Shown: positions 1 through 8,271, counted from the stretch's first letter. The stretch is 64,000 nucleotides of DNA from an uncultured Bellilinea sp. (GCA_938040735.1 CALHYE010000001.1:1-64000), one strand, 5' to 3'. The notes: generated by a model from the letters alone, not told the origin. Numbers and translations are program-made.

Positions 1-570
1 GCGGATGAACTGGGTCTGCCGTTTGACCGCCAGAAGAACGAAGCCCTGCGAGGTGTTTCCCGCCGCGAGTCGCTGCTTTTACTGTTAGATGGCCGCCCGG
101 CAACAGAGCAGGAGATGACCGAGTGGATGGAGCGAAAAAACCGCTACTACATCGAATATATATCCACAATGACGCCCCAAAATCTGCTGCCGGGGGCGTT
201 GGAATTACTCAGGGAACTGCATGAGGCTGGCTATAAGGTGGCGATTGTGTCTTCCAGTAAAAATACACCGCTGGTACTGGAGCGTTTGCAAATGGGGAAG
301 TGGTTGGATACGGTTGTGGACGGGAACGCTTCTGCCCGCAGTAAACCGGCTCCGGATTTGTTTTTACTGGCGGCCGAACGTTTGGGGGTTGAACCGGCGG
401 AATGTCTGGTGATTGAAGATGCCGAGGCCGGCATTGCCGCCGGGAAAGCAGCCGGTATGCGCACCTTGGGATTGGGGCCCATTGAGCGGGTGAGGTCGGC
501 GGATTATCATTTGTCCGATTTGAACGGGGTAACCCTGGGACGGCTGCGCGAGTTGATTTCTGACCTTTGA
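1..570 (+). CDS. pgmB: beta-phosphoglucomutase-like HAD phosphatase, 5'-truncated by window edge
   Basis: The reading frame is open from base 1, so the gene starts outside the window; about 189 C-terminal residues are visible. The cap-domain motif LRGVSRRESL (residues about 17-26) is characteristic of beta-phosphoglucomutases, which interconvert beta-glucose-1-phosphate and glucose-6-phosphate in maltose/trehalose breakdown. HAD motif II (IVSSSKN), motif III lysine (SKPAPD) and motif IV acidic pair (VIEDAEAGI) are all present. The nucleophile Asp of motif I must lie upstream of the window. The cytosolic enzyme is usually about 215-220 aa, so only a short N-terminus is missing. A neighbour such as a maltose/kojibiose phosphorylase would be expected upstream but cannot be seen. 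Confidence 0.85.
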   Translation, partial: ADELGLPFDRQKNEALRGVSRRESLLLLLDGRPATEQEMTEWMERKNRYYIEYISTMTPQNLLPGALELLRELHEAGYKVAIVSSSKNTPLVLERLQMGKWLDTVVDGNASARSKPAPDLFLLAAERLGVEPAECLVIEDAEAGIAAGKAAGMRTLGLGPIERVRSADYHLSDLNGVTLGRLRELISDL

Positions 571-575
571 AAAAT

Positions 576-602
576 GCCTCCCGCCATGATCCGGCGGGAG
601 GC
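576..602 (-). terminator. intrinsic terminator of the 615-1565 lipoprotein gene
   Basis: A perfect 10-bp GC-rich stem (GCCTCCCGCC / GGCGGGAGGC) with a 7-nt loop sits between two convergent genes. Read on the minus strand the stem is followed by ATTTTTC, so it ends the lipoprotein transcript; on the plus strand the trailing T-run is poor, but the stem could still slow polymerase leaving the upstream gene. Confidence 0.8.
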
Positions 603-614
603 TGACTTCACCTT

Positions 615-1565
615 TCAGGGGATGAAGGTGAAGGTGGAGATAACAGTTTCGTATAGCCGTTCCAAATCGGATGCGACGGCGGGTTCGTCAATCGGGGAAA
701 AGATCAATTGATAGAACATGCCGTTATGCAGGGCGAAGACCATCCGGGAACTCAATCGGCCGGGGATGGGTTCCAGCACTTCCGCCGGTTGTCCATCCAG
801 GGTGATTTGCGTCTGGCTGAGGTTTGCGGGGGAATTTGGCCCTTCAAATGATTTGCGGAATTCGCTGACCAATCTTTCCAGAACGGCTTCTGAAACGGCC
901 GGGCTGCTAAAAACATCCAAACGGGCTACAACTGCTTCTGAATTGGCAGGATTTTCAGGTTGGGCATATACCGCTGCCAAACCGCGGGTATCCGCCACAA
1001 AATCAGCCGGGTAGGCAAAGCAATAACCATCCGTGAAATCCACAAAGGTTTTCATGCCGTCTTGTTTGCAGCGGGCGGGTACTTCCCTTTCCGATTCGCG
1101 TACATCGGGCAGCATTGTTTCCCGGTTGATTCGCACCTGATTGCCGTTCTGGTCGGTGCGGACTTCAAGAATGGCGCCGTTGACTTCGATGAACAATCGG
1201 TAACCGGGCGTGATGACCTGAAGGCACATTTCGTCGGGTGATGCCAAACCGAGGCAGCCGTCCGGCCACTCAACCGGCGACATCTCGATCAGGCTAAGCG
1301 TTTCGGGCGCGGTATGGATTTGTTCGGCAATCATCAATCGTACTTTTTCAAAAATCATATCAGCCTCTTCCTGAGGAATGATTATACCGATGGTGGGGAG
1401 CGGTGTGGTTTGTTGATCGGTCGGTAGGGGGGTTGGTTTGTTCATTGGGGGTTGGGTTTGTTCCTGAGCGGTTGGCAACGGTGCAGCCGGTGTAACCGAA
1501 GGCGCACAGGCGGTTATCAGTAAGAGGGAGCTACAAATTGTGATAAAAAACCAGCGCTTGAGCAT
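615..1565 (-). CDS. secreted lipoprotein with WPDGCLG-type domain
   Basis: The ORF track starts at 1598, but the ATG at 1565 is preceded by GGAGGAAA at good spacing and opens directly on a lipoprotein signal (MLKRWFFITICSSLLLITAC), so it is preferred. After the lipobox LITAC comes a Pro/Thr/Gln-rich linker to about residue 55, then a segment WPDGCLGLASPDEMCLQV...TPGYR...EVRTDQNGN that resembles a domain found in many Chloroflexi and cyanobacterial lipoproteins, and a C-terminal half with GYCFAYPADF. No enzymatic motif is visible; function unknown. It is monocistronic and convergent with the upstream phosphatase. Likely anchored on the outer face of the cytoplasmic membrane. Confidence 0.8.
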   Translation of the reverse strand: MLKRWFFITICSSLLLITACAPSVTPAAPLPTAQEQTQPPMNKPTPLPTDQQTTPLPTIGIIIPQEEADMIFEKVRLMIAEQIHTAPETLSLIEMSPVEWPDGCLGLASPDEMCLQVITPGYRLFIEVNGAILEVRTDQNGNQVRINRETMLPDVRESEREVPARCKQDGMKTFVDFTDGYCFAYPADFVADTRGLAAVYAQPENPANSEAVVARLDVFSSPAVSEAVLERLVSEFRKSFEGPNSPANLSQTQITLDGQPAEVLEPIPGRLSSRMVFALHNGMFYQLIFSPIDEPAVASDLERLYETVISTFTFIP

Positions 1566-1743
1566 GGGGAATTTCCTCCAATTTCTAATCTCTTGCATTA
1601 TCCTGATCGGTTTATTGCAACATTAATTTTGGGACGTTGGACGACATCCAGAAGTTCCCCGATTTTTTCATGATAGGTAAACCTTTTACGCAGGTTGATT
1701 TTACCGGATAAGCGGGTAATTTATATGAATTTTTTCTAAAATA

Positions 1744-1772
1744 TTGACAAAATACGCCTTATTGGGTATATA
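1744..1772 (+). promoter_or_regulatory. sigma70-type promoter of fbpABC
   Basis: TTGACA (1744-1749), a 17-bp spacer and TATATA (1767-1772): a near-consensus housekeeping promoter about 45 nt before the fbpA start. I could not recognise a Fur or DtxR box around it. Confidence 0.75.
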
Positions 1773-1816
1773 TAGTCCGTCCCAACCCTAACCTTACTTA
1801 TTCAAGGAGTTATCGA

Positions 1817-2842
1817 ATGATTAAGACCCGATACTGGTTGATTTTGCCTCTGATGGCAGTTGTGCTGGTTGGTTGTGCATCTTTCTCGGCTTCTTCCCAG
1901 GCCGAAGATGCCGGAAGTCTGATTATTTATTCGGGGCGGAGTGAAAGTTTGGTGCGACCGGTGATCGAGCAATTTGCGCAGGTCAGCGGAATTAAGGTGG
2001 AAGTGCGTTATGGTAATACCGCCGAACTGGCGGCTACCCTGCTGGAAGAGGGGAAAAATTCTCCGGCGGATGTGTTTTATGCCCAAGATCCGGGTGGATT
2101 GGGTGCGGTTGCCAATGCGGGTTTGCTGGCAGTATTGCCCGATGAAACGCTGGAAAAAGTAGAGAGTCGCTTCCGCTCCGCTCAGGGTTTGTGGGTCGGA
2201 ATTTCCGGTCGTGCCCGGGTAGTTGTGTATAACAGCCAACGTCTGCAGCCGGAAGATTTACCGGCCGATTTGTTTGGTTTTACCGATCCGCGTTGGAAAG
2301 GTAAAATTGGCTGGGCGCCGACCAATGCTTCGTTTCAGGCAATGGTGACGGCCATGCGCCAGATGTGGGGTGAAGAAAAAACCCGGCAATGGTTACTGGG
2401 TATTTTGGCAAACCAGCCGGTGGTTTATGATGGGAATACGGCGATTGTGGCAGCCGTCGGCAGCGGAGAGATTGAAGTGGGTTTTGTCAATCATTATTAT
2501 CTCTACCGCTTTTTGAAAGAGCAAGGCGATTCGTTCGCGGCGCGCAATCACTTCCTGAATAATGGCGGACCTGATTCGCTGGTGATGGTTTCGGGAATTG
2601 GAAGACTGGCAGCCGGTAAGAACGAGGAAAATGCGCTTAAATTCATCCATTTCCTGCTCTCGCCGGTGGCGCAGCAGTACTTTGCCGCGCAGACCAACGA
2701 ATACCCGCTGGTAGCAGGTGTTCAAACGGCAGCCGGCCTGGCGCCATTAGAGAGCCTGAATGCTGCCAATATCAGCGTAGATCAATTGGCTGATTTGGAA
2801 GGTACTTTGAATTTACTGAGGGAAACGGGCGTTCTTCCCTGA
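1817..2842 (+). CDS. fbpA: ferric iron ABC transporter, substrate-binding lipoprotein
   Basis: This is a solute-binding protein of the ferric-iron (AfuA/FbpA/FutA) type. It starts with a lipoprotein signal (LMAVVLVGC, Cys about residue 21), followed by LIIYSGRSESLVRPVIEQF and the typical PADVFYAQDPGGLGAV segment; length 341 aa matches the family. It should capture Fe3+ outside the membrane and deliver it to the permease encoded next. AAGGAG lies 8-9 nt before the ATG. It is the first gene of a three-gene operon (1-nt and 4-nt overlaps) behind a strong promoter. Iron as substrate is inferred from family resemblance; iron-ligand tyrosines cannot be assigned without alignment. Confidence 0.88.
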   Translation: MIKTRYWLILPLMAVVLVGCASFSASSQAEDAGSLIIYSGRSESLVRPVIEQFAQVSGIKVEVRYGNTAELAATLLEEGKNSPADVFYAQDPGGLGAVANAGLLAVLPDETLEKVESRFRSAQGLWVGISGRARVVVYNSQRLQPEDLPADLFGFTDPRWKGKIGWAPTNASFQAMVTAMRQMWGEEKTRQWLLGILANQPVVYDGNTAIVAAVGSGEIEVGFVNHYYLYRFLKEQGDSFAARNHFLNNGGPDSLVMVSGIGRLAAGKNEENALKFIHFLLSPVAQQYFAAQTNEYPLVAGVQTAAGLAPLESLNAANISVDQLADLEGTLNLLRETGVLP

Positions 2843-4470
2843 TGATGTTGAAAGACTGGGTTGTCGCAAAGCGGGTTGGGGCGGTAGTTGCGTCACCAGT
2901 GCGGGGTGCGTGGTTGTACCTGCCTGCCGCACTGGTGGCGCTGGCGATGAGTTTGCCGCTAATTTATTTGATCATTCGCGCCAGTACTGCCGGTTCATCC
3001 GCCTGGACCTGGCTGCTGAGGTTTCAAACGGTACAAATCATGGGGCAGAGCGTGGGGCTGGCGCTGTCGGTCATGCTGGCCGCCCTGATTTTGGGGGTCT
3101 TGCTGGCCTGGCTGGTTACCCGCAGCGATCTGATCGGACGAACAATCTGGTCGGCCTTGTTGCCCTTACCGTTGGTCATTCCCAGTTATGTGGGCGCTTA
3201 CCTGTTCGTCTCCTTCTTTGCGCCGCGCGGTTTGCTTCAAAACCTGCTGGAAGGATGGCTGGGTGTCGAGCGGCTGCCTTCCATTTACGGGTTTTGGGGG
3301 GCGTGGCTGGTGCTGACCCTGATGACTTACCCCTATGTATTTCTGGCGGCACGGACGGTTCTCATGGGCGGTGACCGATCGCTGGAAGAGGCGGCGCGGA
3401 GTTTGGGTTGTTCTCCGCTGGAGACCTTTTGGAAAGTAACCCTGCCTCAACTTCGTCCGGCGCTGGCGGCCAGTAGTTTGCTGGTGGGTTTGTATGTGTT
3501 GCGGGATTTTGGGGCGGTTTCCATTCTACGGTTCACCACTTTTACCCGTGCCATTTACCTGCACTATCAATCTTCGATTGACCGCTCAGCCGCGGCGCTT
3601 CTTTCGTTGGTTTTAATCTTGATCACGGTTGGCTTTCTGGTTACAGAACAGCGTTTCCGCCGATCGGCCGCTGAAAATCCCTATACCGCTGTCCGCCCGG
3701 TTGAATTGGTGCGCTTGGGCCGCTGGCAGATATTGGCCCTGACCGCGATCATCTTAACGGTGGTGTTTGGGCTGATTCTCCCCACGGCAGTACTTTTCTA
3801 CTGGCTGGTGCGGGGTTTGGCGGCGGGAGAACAACTGGGGATCTGGGTGAGTCCTTTGGTCGGGTCGGTCAGCGTTTCCGGCCTGGCAGCCATCCTCACG
3901 ATTTTAGCTGCTCTACCGGTTGCTATCCTGTCCGTCCGTCGAAAGAATTTACTCACCAAAGTTCTGGAAAAATGGAGTTACCTCGGATACGCGGTTCCCG
4001 GGATTGTGGTGGCGCTGGCATTGGTATTCTTGGGGGCTAATTTTGTTCCGCGGTTGTATCAGACTTTTTTCATGCTTTTGTTTGCGTATGTGATTTTGTT
4101 TCTGCCGCAAGCCATGGGCAGTATTCAAGCCGCCTTACGGATGGTACAGCGCAGTTTGGAGGAAGCCGCCGCCAGCCTTGGAGAAAACCCGCTGCGGGTT
4201 TTTCAGAGAGTCACCTTACCGTTGATGATGCCGGGTGTTGCCACTGCCGCTGCGCTGGTCTTCCTGACGACGATGAAAGAATTACCCGCCACCCTGTTAC
4301 TGGCGCCGATTGGTTTTTCCACGCTGGCTACACAGGTATGGGGGGCCGTTTCAGAAGCTTATTTTGCGCGCGCTGCGGCGCCGGCGCTCATCCTAATTCT
4401 CACCTCATCCATCTCGATGTACCTGATTAACCATCACTCTGCTATTGAAGGATCATCTCAACGACAATGA
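2842..4470 (+). CDS. fbpB: ferric iron ABC transporter, fused permease
   Basis: A 542-aa membrane protein with about 12 hydrophobic segments and two copies of the EAA loop that contacts the ATPase (EAARSLGCSPLETFWKVTLPQLRPA near residue 180 and EEAAASLGENPLRVFQRVTLP near residue 440), i.e. two BPD_transp_1 domains fused in one chain as is usual for FbpB-type iron permeases. Its ATG overlaps the fbpA stop (TGATGATG); a second ATG directly follows, so the start is uncertain by one codon. No separate ribosome-binding site is evident, which suggests translational coupling to fbpA. Confidence 0.88.
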   Translation: MMLKDWVVAKRVGAVVASPVRGAWLYLPAALVALAMSLPLIYLIIRASTAGSSAWTWLLRFQTVQIMGQSVGLALSVMLAALILGVLLAWLVTRSDLIGRTIWSALLPLPLVIPSYVGAYLFVSFFAPRGLLQNLLEGWLGVERLPSIYGFWGAWLVLTLMTYPYVFLAARTVLMGGDRSLEEAARSLGCSPLETFWKVTLPQLRPALAASSLLVGLYVLRDFGAVSILRFTTFTRAIYLHYQSSIDRSAAALLSLVLILITVGFLVTEQRFRRSAAENPYTAVRPVELVRLGRWQILALTAIILTVVFGLILPTAVLFYWLVRGLAAGEQLGIWVSPLVGSVSVSGLAAILTILAALPVAILSVRRKNLLTKVLEKWSYLGYAVPGIVVALALVFLGANFVPRLYQTFFMLLFAYVILFLPQAMGSIQAALRMVQRSLEEAAASLGENPLRVFQRVTLPLMMPGVATAAALVFLTTMKELPATLLLAPIGFSTLATQVWGAVSEAYFARAAAPALILILTSSISMYLINHHSAIEGSSQRQ

Positions 4471-5558
4471 CGGAATATTTTATTGAGTGTCATCATTTGC
4501 AAAAAGCCTATCAGACTCAATTTGCGGTCAAAGATGTTAGTCTTCATGTAGTTCAAGGGGAGATTCTTGCAATCGTAGGCCCGAGCGGCTGCGGCAAAAC
4601 GACCACCTTACGCTTGATTGCGGGGTTTGAAAGGCCGGATCGGGGCGAAATTCGAATGGAGGGCAGGCTGCTCAGTCATCCGAACCGATTCATTCCCCCC
4701 GAAAAGCGCCATATTGGGGTTGTGTTTCAAGATTACGCGCTCTTTCCACATCTGACAGTCTATGAAAATGTTGCTTTTGGGCTGCGCAACCAGACACCTG
4801 AACAGGTCAGGGGGAGGGTCAATGAGATGCTGGAATTGGTGGGTTTAAGTGGACTGGCGAAAAGAATGCCCCATGAGCTTTCCGGTGGAGAGCGCCAGCG
4901 GGTGGCTTTGGCGCGGGCGCTGGCGCCCCGGCCACGGGTTTTGCTTTTGGATGAACCCTTTTCCAGTCTTGACATGGACTTGAGGTTGAAACTGCGGGAG
5001 GAAGTCCGCTTGCTGCTTAAGGGGATTCAACTTACGGCTTTATTTGTGACCCATGATCAGGAAGAGGCGTTGTTTATGGGGGACCGGCTGGCGGTCATGA
5101 ACCAGGGGGTAGTGCAGCAGTTAGATCGGCCGGAAACGATTTTTTCCCAGCCGGTAAACCCCTTTGTGGCCGAGTTTATGGGGAACGCCAATTTCCTGCC
5201 CGGCCGAATCGTTGAGGAGGGTATCGAAACGGAAATCGGTTTGATTCCCCAGCGGGTTGCCTTACCGGTTGGCAGCATGGTCGAGGTGGCCGTCCGTGCC
5301 GATGACATTGGTTTTGACCTGAGTAAAGACGCAAACGGGGTTATCCTCTCGCGGGTTTTCAAGGGAGTGACCAATGTTTATAAAGTCCGCCTGCGTTCCG
5401 GGCTGGTGCTGGAGGCTTTTCAGCCACATTACCGCTTTTTCCCGGAGGGCCAGCCGGTTCGAATTTTTGCAGATGCCGGTCATGAGTTGGCTTGTTTTCA
5501 CAAGGGGGTTGCGGTAAAAGAGGACGAACGTCACCTTGACAGGGTTACCAAAGGTTGA
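4467..5558 (+). CDS. fbpC: ferric iron ABC transporter, ATP-binding protein
   Basis: An ABC ATPase of 363 aa with Walker A GPSGCGKTT (about residue 39), Q-loop FQDYALFP, signature LSGGERQR, Walker B VLLLDEPFSSLD and switch His in FVTHDQEEAL. The C-terminal about 110 residues form a TOBE-like regulatory domain as in FbpC/PotA/MalK. It energises uptake through FbpB. The start overlaps the fbpB stop by 4 nt (ATGA), so the three subunits are translated as a coupled unit. Confidence 0.9.
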   Translation: MTEYFIECHHLQKAYQTQFAVKDVSLHVVQGEILAIVGPSGCGKTTTLRLIAGFERPDRGEIRMEGRLLSHPNRFIPPEKRHIGVVFQDYALFPHLTVYENVAFGLRNQTPEQVRGRVNEMLELVGLSGLAKRMPHELSGGERQRVALARALAPRPRVLLLDEPFSSLDMDLRLKLREEVRLLLKGIQLTALFVTHDQEEALFMGDRLAVMNQGVVQQLDRPETIFSQPVNPFVAEFMGNANFLPGRIVEEGIETEIGLIPQRVALPVGSMVEVAVRADDIGFDLSKDANGVILSRVFKGVTNVYKVRLRSGLVLEAFQPHYRFFPEGQPVRIFADAGHELACFHKGVAVKEDERHLDRVTKG

Positions 5559-5603
5559 TATAAACTACCCATTGAGTTAATTCTACGAAAGGAGAGGCGT
5601 TTT

Positions 5604-5678
5604 ATGTTTATTGCAGTATCGGCGCTTGTTTGCTACCGAGCCGTATGGGCGCGCCTGCCTTTCGGGAGAGTCTGCTGA
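5604..5678 (+). CDS. possible 24-aa leader peptide
   Basis: ATG at 5604 with AAAGGAG 8 nt upstream opens a short frame, MFIAVSALVCYRAVWARLPF..., ending at TGA 5676-5678. The N-terminal half is hydrophobic and the last residue is Cys. It is too short for the ORF track. The good ribosome-binding site and the downstream hairpins suggest a leader peptide, but there is no independent evidence for translation. Confidence 0.3.
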   Translation: MFIAVSALVCYRAVWARLPFGRVC

Positions 5679-5710
5679 TTCTGGTTTTCTAATAAACGAG
5701 ATTGTCTGCA

Positions 5711-5740
5711 GCCACGGGCGTGCTCATCCCCGTGGCTTTT
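5711..5740 (+). terminator. terminator-like hairpin 1 in the rsgA leader
   Basis: Stem GCCACGGG / CCCGTGGC (with an extra C at the loop), loop of about 10 nt, followed by TTTTTATT. A canonical rho-independent terminator; it would end the fbpABC or leader transcript. Confidence 0.7.
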
Positions 5741-5838
5741 TATTGCCGGGTGATCTTTAGGGCCATTGCCGGACGGTAATGTAGCAGCATGTCACCTGCA
5801 TTTGATTGCCTGATTTAATTCAGCAAGAAGAAATCATC

Positions 5839-5876
5839 AACACCAGCCACGGGAGAATCCGAGGCTGGTGTTTTGT
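5839..5876 (+). terminator. terminator-like hairpin 2, just before rsgA
   Basis: Stem AACACCAGCC / GGCTGGTGTT with a 14-nt loop, followed by TTGTTTATTT and only about 15 nt from the rsgA ribosome-binding site. Placed like an attenuator of rsgA; no promoter between it and rsgA is obvious. Confidence 0.55.
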
Positions 5877-5896
5877 TTATTTAAGGGACTTCAACC

Positions 5897-6877
5897 ATGT
5901 TTCATGATGATTGTAAAAGCGAACTCTTGGGTGTAATTACCAAAAAATTGAATAGTACTTTTGAGGTGAGCGTAGATCATAGGGTCATTCAGTGCCGAGT
6001 GGTTGGTAATTTAAGTGGAAATAGACCATCGCAATCCTCAAAGCGGACTTTGGCTGGTTTGCTTGCAGGAATAACCGTCGGAGATGAAGTCCGGGTACGT
6101 CTGATCGGCAGCCAGGAGGGTGTCATTACGGCTTTGTTGCCACGCCGGAGCGTTTTTGGCAGGCGTGCGGCACTTTCTATGCCGGATAAATATCCTCGCG
6201 AACAAGTCATTGCTGCAAATGTAAACCAAGTCCTGGCTGTTTTCTCTGTAACTCAGCCCGATCCTCATTGGAATTTACTGGATCGCTATCTTGTGGCATG
6301 CGAAGATGCCAGTTTATCAGCAGTGATTTGTATGACCAAAGCGGATTTGCTCGAACACCAGAATCACCAATTCGAGCAAGAAAACCTGCAGATCATCGAG
6401 GATTTTCGTCGCATAGGTTATCCTGTGATTTTCACAAGTACCCGGACAGGTGAGGGTTTAGATGATGTTCGGTCAATCCTTTCCGGACAGGTGTCGCTGA
6501 TCATCGGGAAATCGGGTGTTGGAAAAACATCGTTGTTGAATGCGTTACAAACCGAAAGATCGTTAAGGGTCGGGGATGTTAATCCTATTACCGGTAAGGG
6601 GCGGCATACCACCACTCATTTGGAAATGATCCCTCTTGAAGGGGGAGGTTTCATCATTGATACGCCCGGGATGCGGGAATTTGGTTTATGGGATATTCCC
6701 GCGGATGAACTGGCAGCCAATTTCCCGGAGATGCGAGACCTCCTCGGGAGATGCAAGTTCGGGTTGAACTGCGCTCATGATGAGGAATCCGGCTGTGCTG
6801 TACGCAGAGCAGTAATGGAAGGATTGATTCATCCACGCCGCTATCGAAGTTACCTGCGGTTGAGAGGTACACAATGA
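5897..6877 (+). CDS. rsgA: ribosome biogenesis GTPase RsgA
   Basis: A circularly permuted GTPase that assists late 30S subunit maturation. Order of elements: N-terminal OB-fold (residues about 10-80), G4 TKAD (about 149), G1 GKSGVGKTS (about 205), G3 DTPGMREF (about 255), and a C-terminal zinc-binding segment CKFGLNCAHDEESGC giving Cys-Cys-His-Cys ligands. Length 326 aa is normal. AAGGGA precedes the ATG. The stop overlaps the next gene by 4 nt, so both are co-translated. The preceding leader contains two terminator-like hairpins, hinting at transcriptional attenuation. Confidence 0.93.
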   Translation: MFHDDCKSELLGVITKKLNSTFEVSVDHRVIQCRVVGNLSGNRPSQSSKRTLAGLLAGITVGDEVRVRLIGSQEGVITALLPRRSVFGRRAALSMPDKYPREQVIAANVNQVLAVFSVTQPDPHWNLLDRYLVACEDASLSAVICMTKADLLEHQNHQFEQENLQIIEDFRRIGYPVIFTSTRTGEGLDDVRSILSGQVSLIIGKSGVGKTSLLNALQTERSLRVGDVNPITGKGRHTTTHLEMIPLEGGGFIIDTPGMREFGLWDIPADELAANFPEMRDLLGRCKFGLNCAHDEESGCAVRRAVMEGLIHPRRYRSYLRLRGTQ

Positions 6878-7374
6878 AGAGGCGTTTTTACCCCAGCCAA
6901 AAGGACTTTACCTGCAAAAACTGTGGAATTTGGGTATCTGTGAATCCAAATTTGAGCGGGGTGTCCAATCGTAATCACTGTCCCTATTGCCTCTGGTCGC
7001 GCCATGTGGATTTATATGCCGCAGGTGACCGATTGAGTGCCTGCAAAGGCAAAATGAGACCCATCGGATTGACCATCAAGCGGCAGCGTAAAAAGTACGG
7101 CAGTTTTCTGCAAGGTGAGTTGATGTTAATTCACCGTTGTACAGAATGCGGTGCGGTTTCCATCAATCGTCTTGCGGCAGATGATGATGCAGAACAGCTC
7201 TTATGGGTTTTTGAGCATTCTCTTCAATTAGATGGAGAATTCCGCCAGAAATTATCCGGCATGGGAATTGTTTTATTGGAGGAGTGGCATCGAAATCTGG
7301 TGTGTCAACGGATAAAGGGAAGTGCCGAGATAGAGCTGAACCGTTTCGTTAAAGAGGTTCACTCTTCCAAATAG
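6874..7374 (+). CDS. RNHCP-domain zinc-ribbon protein
   Basis: A 166-aa protein with the diagnostic RNHCPYCLWSRHVD motif (residues about 33-46) plus CKNCG and CTECG pairs, which together look like zinc-ribbon knuckles. The RNHCP family has no established biochemical function. Overlap with rsgA (ATGA) suggests a linked role, possibly in ribosome assembly or nucleic-acid binding; that is inference from context. Its 3' end overlaps the convergent BMC-P gene by 16 bp. Confidence 0.85.
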   Translation: MKRRFYPSQKDFTCKNCGIWVSVNPNLSGVSNRNHCPYCLWSRHVDLYAAGDRLSACKGKMRPIGLTIKRQRKKYGSFLQGELMLIHRCTECGAVSINRLAADDDAEQLLWVFEHSLQLDGEFRQKLSGMGIVLLEEWHRNLVCQRIKGSAEIELNRFVKEVHSSK

Positions 7375-7631
7375 ACCGAGTCCACAATTCCAACGATCAC
7401 CGAAATCACGCAGGCATTCGGGTTTTGCAATACCTGACGGGCGCCGTTCCCTTCACGGTTGATCAGAACCGTATCCCCGATGCCTGCGTGGGTGTTATCC
7501 AGCGCGATGAAGTCGGTATCGGGGGCTTCGTCTTCCAAGCCGAGCGGCTGTACGACCAGCAACCGCCGATTTTTATAATCGGGATGACTGATGGTGGTAA
7601 CGACTGTGCCGACAACTTTGGCGAGAATCAT
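7359..7631 (-). CDS. BMC-P (EutN/CcmL) microcompartment vertex protein, copy 3
   Basis: A 90-aa protein beginning MILAKVVGTVVTTISHPDYKNRRLLVVQPL, with the central DNTHAGIGDTVLINREGNGARQV and a C-terminal VIVGIVDSVYLEE: the complete EutN/CcmL fold that forms pentamers capping the vertices of bacterial microcompartments. Last gene of the minus-strand cluster rpiB-deoC-BMC-P x3; 9-nt gap to the preceding copy. No clear ribosome-binding site, so coupled translation is likely. The three copies differ clearly in sequence, suggesting specialised vertices. Confidence 0.92.
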   Translation of the reverse strand: MILAKVVGTVVTTISHPDYKNRRLLVVQPLGLEDEAPDTDFIALDNTHAGIGDTVLINREGNGARQVLQNPNACVISVIVGIVDSVYLEE

Positions 7632-7640
7632 GTTTTGGCC

Positions 7641-7961
7641 TTAGGCGTAGGGGTTCCAACCTCGTTGGAGGGTGAGATTAAAGAATTCGTCACTCTTGAC
7701 TTCCAGTTCATCCACAATGCCGACCAGAGCAAGGTCAATCGGGACAAATTTCTCATCGGGCAGGGCTAAGGCGGCTTCGCGGGCGCGCACCATCACACAT
7801 AAATCACCCTCACCGGCGTGGACAATATCGGCTGCGACTTGCAGCCCTCCAAGCGGCTGCAGGTATTTATTGACCGGCTGAACGACCAGCAATTTCAACC
7901 CCTGAGTGCCGGGGTATTTGATGGTACAAACCGCGTTTCCTTTGACAATACCGAGCAGCAT
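7641..7961 (-). CDS. BMC-P (EutN/CcmL) microcompartment vertex protein, copy 2
   Basis: A 106-aa EutN/CcmL-family protein (MLLGIVKGNAVCTIKYPGTQ, then DIVHAGEGDLCVMVRAREAA and ALVGIVDELEV). It has the longest C-terminal tail of the three copies (about 15 residues after the core, ending RGWNPYA), which could reach into the lumen or contact neighbouring shell tiles. The gap to the upstream copy is 16 nt. Pentamer formation is family knowledge; vertex placement here is inferred. Confidence 0.92.
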   Translation of the reverse strand: MLLGIVKGNAVCTIKYPGTQGLKLLVVQPVNKYLQPLGGLQVAADIVHAGEGDLCVMVRAREAALALPDEKFVPIDLALVGIVDELEVKSDEFFNLTLQRGWNPYA

Positions 7962-7977
7962 AATCGTTTATTGAGAC

Positions 7978-8271
7978 TTACGGGGCCTTTTGAAAAGTGA
8001 TTTGTCCCTCCACTTCGAGGGTGTCAATAATCGCCATGATGACCGCATCCACCGGAGTATCTTTGGTTAGAGTGGTCTGACGGGCTGAGGAGCCGGCGCA
8101 GGTCAAGACCAGATCCCCAATGCCGGCATCCACTGTGTCAATCGCAACATACGGTTTACCGCTGGGGTTTCCAAATTCATCCGTAGGGCGAACGATCAGC
8201 AATTTGCGCCCGGCGAGTTTTTCATCCTTGATGGTTGCCACGGTTGTGCCGATGACTTTGGCGATCAGCAT
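7978..8271 (-). CDS. BMC-P (EutN/CcmL) microcompartment vertex protein, copy 1
   Basis: A 97-aa EutN/CcmL-family protein (MLIAKVIGTTVATIKDEKLAGRKLLIV..., DTVDAGIGDLVLTCAGSSARQT, VIMAIIDTLEVEG). GGAGGAAA precedes the ATG, the clearest ribosome-binding site of the three vertex genes. It lies 14 nt downstream of deoC. Together with the two other copies it makes a vertex-only shell gene set: no hexameric (BMC-H) or trimeric (BMC-T) gene occurs in this window. Confidence 0.93.
   Translation of the reverse strand: MLIAKVIGTTVATIKDEKLAGRKLLIVRPTDEFGNPSGKPYVAIDTVDAGIGDLVLTCAGSSARQTTLTKDTPVDAVIMAIIDTLEVEGQITFQKAP

Larger units (their letters stand above)
5559..5896 (+). other. structured intergenic leader between fbpC and rsgA
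   Basis: A 338-bp gap that is not empty. AAAGGAGAGGCG (5588-5599) can pair with CGCCTGCCTTT (5652-5662), which would bury the ribosome-binding site of a 24-codon ORF (5604-5678). Two terminator-like hairpins follow (5711-5736 and 5839-5872). The 5' arm GCCACGGG of the first hairpin recurs at 5846-5853 inside the second, so the shared right arm CCCGTGGC could pair with either copy. This resembles an attenuation leader, but I cannot match it to a riboswitch class I know. It may also simply be two terminators, one per neighbouring transcript. Confidence 0.45.

Noticed and set aside
5588-5740. Known riboswitch (yybP-ykoY, M-box, fluoride, cobalamin, NiCo) before rsgA
   Set aside because: None of the conserved core sequences I know for these classes is present; left as an unassigned leader.
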